From contig JABWCQ010000002.1 of NCBI GenBank assembly GCA_013360195.1, positions 250,932-314,931 on the forward strand: a DNA stretch of 64,000 nucleotides. Direction: 5' to 3'. The first letter of the stretch is position 1; each line of letters begins with the position of its first letter. The stretch is from a bacterium. GTDB lineage: Bacteria; Electryoneota; RPQS01. This document shows positions 61,257 to 64,000 of the stretch, piece by piece. Made by a program: the position numbers and the translations under genes. The notes under the pieces are model-generated. The model searched no databases and was not told the DNA's origin. It saw nothing but the letters and a program-made list of their open reading frames with translations.

Positions 61257-63881
61257 TCAGACGATTTCAGGGTGTTCAACACGATTGGTGACAGCTAATG
61301 AGATTTCTCCGTTGACAGCCGCAGCCTCCACCCTGCTTCCCGACAACACAGCTCCAGACAGGATAGCTTCTGCCAGAGGGTTTAGCAACAGAGTCTGTAT
61401 TGCCCGCTTCATAGGTCTGGCACCGAAAACCGGGTCATAACCATTGGCAAGGATTAGGTCTTTGGCCTCCTGGGTCAGCTTCAGCTCAATATTCTGTTTC
61501 AAGAGTCGCTTGGCGGCGTGCTCAATCTGGATGTCGAGAATGCGGGTCAGGTCGTCTTTGGTAAGCGGACCGAATACCAGAATTTCGTCAATACGGTTCA
61601 GGAATTCCGGTCGAATAGATCGCTTCAGGAGTTCCAATACGTCTTTGCGCACGTCTTCATATCCGCTTTCACTTTCGAGACTCTCTGCTCGAGCGCTGAT
61701 CATGTCAGAACCGATGTTCGAGGTCATGATGACTATGCTGTTCTTGAAATCCACCGTGCGGCCTTTTGAATCGGTCAAGCGGCCGTCGTCGAGAACTTGC
61801 AGCAGAATGTTCCATACGTCCGGATGGGCTTTCTCAATCTCGTCAAGGAGCAGCACGCTGTAAGGTCTGCGGCGAATCGCTTCGGTGAGTTGTCCACCCT
61901 CTTCGTGACCGACGTAGCCCGGGGGCGCGCCGATCAAGCGTGAGACGGTGTGGCGCTCTTGATACTCTGACATGTCAATGCGAATCATCGCGTGCTCATC
62001 GTTGAAAAGGAATTCACTTAGCGCGCGCGCAAGCTCGGTCTTGCCCACTCCGGTCGGACCTAAGAACAGGAAGCTGCCAATCGGTTTGCTTTCCTCAGAG
62101 AGTCCTGAGCGACCTCGCCTGATTGCCGACGCGACCGCGCTTACGGCAACTTCTTGTCCGACTACTCGCTCATGCAAACGCTCCTCGATGTGGAGGAGTT
62201 TCTCACGCTCACCTTCGAGCATTCTGGAAACCGGAATCCCTGTCCACTTTGAGACGACTTCGGCGATGTCATCTTCGGTTACTTCTTCTTTTAGGAGCGA
62301 TTGCTCAGACTGAAGTTTGTTCATGTCGGCTTGCGCGACCTTAAGTTTGCGTTCGAGTTCACGCAGCACACCATAGCGAATTTCCGAGACCTTGCCCAAG
62401 TCGCCCATGCGCTCGGCTTTTTGTTCCTCAAGCTTGGCGGCTTCAATCTGCTCTTTAATCTGACGGATATTCTGAATGACCTTCTTCTCCTGCTCCCATT
62501 GCAGGCGCAGAGCCTTCTCTTCGGTCTTCAGATTACTAAGTTCTTCGTCAATCGTTTCGAGCCGCTCTTTGGAGGCTGCGTCTTTTTCACGCGCGACAGC
62601 GACCTTCTCGATTTCGAGCTGGCGGATTTTGCGCACGAGCGTGTCAATCTCATCGGGCATCGAGTCGATTTCCAAGCGCAACTTCGACGCGGCTTCATCA
62701 ATCAGGTCAATGGCCTTATCGGGCATGAAGCGGTCGGAGATGTAGCGGTCGGCAAGCTGTGCGGCGGCAATCAACGCGCCGTCGGTAATGCGCACGCCGT
62801 GATGCACTTCGTACTTCTCTTTTAGGCCGCGCAGAATCGAGATCATGTCCTCGACCGAAGGCTCCAAGACCATGATGGGTTGGAAGCGGCGTTCGAGTGC
62901 GGCGTCCTTCTCGATGTGTTTGCGGTATTCGTCAATCGTGGTGGCGCCGACTGCGTGAAGTTCACCGCGAGCGAGTGCGGGCTTCAGCAGGTTTGACGCA
63001 TCCATCGCACCGTCGGTTTTGCCTGCGCCGACCAACTGGTGCATTTCGTCAATGAAGAGGATGATGGCACCTTCCGCGCTCGTCACCTCTTTCAAGACGG
63101 CCTTCAGGCGCTCTTCAAATTCACCGCGATACTTCGCGCCCGCGACGAGGCTGCCCAAGTCGAGCGCGACGACGCGCTTGTTTTTGAGATTCTCGGGCAC
63201 GTCACCGGCGACGATGCGCTGCGCGAGTCCTTCGGCAATGGCGGTCTTCCCCACTCCGGGTTCGCCGATCAGCACGGGGTTGTTTTTCGTGCGGCGCGTC
63301 AGGACTTGCAGGACGCGGCGGATTTCGTCGTCGCGGCCAATGACGGGATCGAGTTTGCCTCGGCGCGCGAGGTCGGTCAGATCGCGACCGTACTTGTCGA
63401 GTGCGCGGTATTTGTCTTCGGGCGATTGGTCCTTGACACGCTGGCCGCCGCGCAGGTCTTTCATCGCTTTCAGAATGTCGGCGTGCTTGATGCGCGACTC
63501 GCGTAAGAGTTTCGCGGCGGAGTCGTCGCCTTTGGTCATGGCGAGCAGCAGATGCTCGACGGAGAGAAACTCATCGCCGAGATCGCTCATCTCTTTTAGC
63601 GCATCTTCAAATAAGCGCGAGGTCTCCGGCGCGAGATAGGTTGAACCTACCGAGCCTGTGACTTTCGGTTGTTTGGCAATCTCGATATCCACGAAACGGC
63701 GCACGTCTTCGGGATGCGCGTCAAGCTTCTTGAGAATTTCGAAAGCGATGCCTTCGGAATCGCGGAGGATGCCGCCGAGCAGATGCAACGGCGTGAGCGC
63801 TTGATGGCTCGCGTCGCGGGCGATTGCCTGCGCGGCTTGCAGGGCTTCCTGCGCCTTAAGTGTCCATTGATCTATGTTCAT
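61257..63881 (-). CDS. clpB: ATP-dependent disaggregase ClpB
   Basis: 874 residues. N-domain repeats (residues 1-150), first ATPase with [15 protein letters not shown] (Walker A, near 205) and [14 protein letters not shown], the coiled-coil middle domain (about 410-525), and second ATPase with [16 protein letters not shown] (near 610) and [13 protein letters not shown]. With DnaK it rescues aggregated proteins. The ATG has ribosome site GGGGGA. I saw neither a CIRCE element nor a clear promoter in the 119 bases upstream. The 5' half (codons 1 to about 430) is visibly richer in G and C than the 3' half. Confidence 0.97.
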   Translation of the reverse strand: MNIDQWTLKAQEALQAAQAIARDASHQALTPLHLLGGILRDSEGIAFEILKKLDAHPEDVRRFVDIEIAKQPKVTGSVGSTYLAPETSRLFEDALKEMSDLGDEFLSVEHLLLAMTKGDDSAAKLLRESRIKHADILKAMKDLRGGQRVKDQSPEDKYRALDKYGRDLTDLARRGKLDPVIGRDDEIRRVLQVLTRRTKNNPVLIGEPGVGKTAIAEGLAQRIVAGDVPENLKNKRVVALDLGSLVAGAKYRGEFEERLKAVLKEVTSAEGAIILFIDEMHQLVGAGKTDGAMDASNLLKPALARGELHAVGATTIDEYRKHIEKDAALERRFQPIMVLEPSVEDMISILRGLKEKYEVHHGVRITDGALIAAAQLADRYISDRFMPDKAIDLIDEAASKLRLEIDSMPDEIDTLVRKIRQLEIEKVAVAREKDAASKERLETIDEELSNLKTEEKALRLQWEQEKKVIQNIRQIKEQIEAAKLEEQKAERMGDLGKVSEIRYGVLRELERKLKVAQADMNKLQSEQSLLKEEVTEDDIAEVVSKWTGIPVSRMLEGEREKLLHIEERLHERVVGQEVAVSAVASAIRRGRSGLSEESKPIGSFLFLGPTGVGKTELARALSEFLFNDEHAMIRIDMSEYQERHTVSRLIGAPPGYVGHEEGGQLTEAIRRRPYSVLLLDEIEKAHPDVWNILLQVLDDGRLTDSKGRTVDFKNSIVIMTSNIGSDMISARAESLESESGYEDVRKDVLELLKRSIRPEFLNRIDEILVFGPLTKDDLTRILDIQIEHAAKRLLKQNIELKLTQEAKDLILANGYDPVFGARPMKRAIQTLLLNPLAEAILSGAVLSGSRVEAAAVNGEISLAVTNRVEHPEIV

Positions 63882-64000
63882 GTGTTGTCCCCCAAGGTGC
63901 TGTTTTTGCGTTCAATCTTAATAATTGGCGGAACGGGAGTAGTTGGTTTTAATGATGTTCGTTTTTGGGGTTGTGAAATGGGGTGCGAGATACTTGCACG

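Noticed and set aside
63882-64000. Heat-shock control site (CIRCE or sigma-32) before clpB
   Set aside because: No TTAGCACTC-N9-GAGTGCTAA and no clear heat-shock promoter in the bases available.
1-64000. CRISPR array, prophage, IS element or toxin-antitoxin system
   Set aside because: I saw no regular spaced repeats, transposase, integrase or phage structural genes; all long frames are housekeeping or envelope genes.

Overview
The window is a gene-dense stretch of a Gram-negative bacterial chromosome with balanced base composition. Lipid A genes (lpxK, a LAB_N protein), several lipoproteins and beta-barrels, a full Bat operon, a DUF2723 protein, a DUF4835 protein and a PorV-like protein together suggest a member of the FCB group, perhaps an uncultivated phylum near Zixibacteria, KSB1 or Calditrichota. 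That placement is inferred from gene families, not from a marker tree. No IS element, prophage, CRISPR array or rRNA gene was seen, and no stretch over 300 bases lacks a gene.

Layout. 1-6961 (minus): purE, two glycosyltransferases, accA, a thioesterase, an SDR, a small basic ORF and a MrfA/YprA-type helicase that runs off the left edge. 7051-11808 (minus): a glycosyltransferase, a large DUF2723-TPR membrane protein and a small barrel, with their own promoter and terminator. 11892-20507 (minus): moxR, DUF58, a BatI-like protein, batA, batB, batC, batD, batE and a SPOR lipoprotein, almost all joined by 1-4 base stop/start overlaps. 20654-21544 (minus): a 32-residue basic protein, a HIT protein and a TPR lipoprotein. 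21687-27663 (plus): tRNA-Asn, then glgB, a BtuF-like protein without a signal peptide, an MFS/POT transporter and an aminotransferase. 27742-33424 (minus): nuoJKLMN with its own strong promoter. 33617-46859 (minus): two barrels, a glycosyltransferase, a wall amidase, murI, rho, a LAB_N protein, a lipoprotein/barrel pair, glyA, nrdR, a secreted protein and lpxK. 46858-47703 (plus): a lone DUF4835 gene. 47815-61117 (minus): a B12-binding protein, yebC, ruvCAB, queA, ispD, ispF, gltX, ddl, ribD, ribE, ribBA, a beta-propeller lipoprotein, dtd and lexA. 61257-63881 (minus): clpB.

The genes mix housekeeping work (DNA repair, riboflavin, isoprenoids, D-amino acids and wall recycling, respiration) with envelope functions. 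Recognisable promoters share a TTGACA/T-like -35, a 17-base spacer and, in five cases, an identical TATATT -10.

The most unusual locus is 46.80-47.80 kb. The DUF4835 gene and the PorV-like operon have start codons that share the bases CATG. The DUF4835 gene has a near-consensus promoter that would make a leaderless mRNA. A second near-consensus promoter, carrying a perfect 9-base-arm palindrome, sits just past the DUF4835 stop codon and points back across the whole gene towards the PorV-like operon. This looks like an excludon-type antisense switch.
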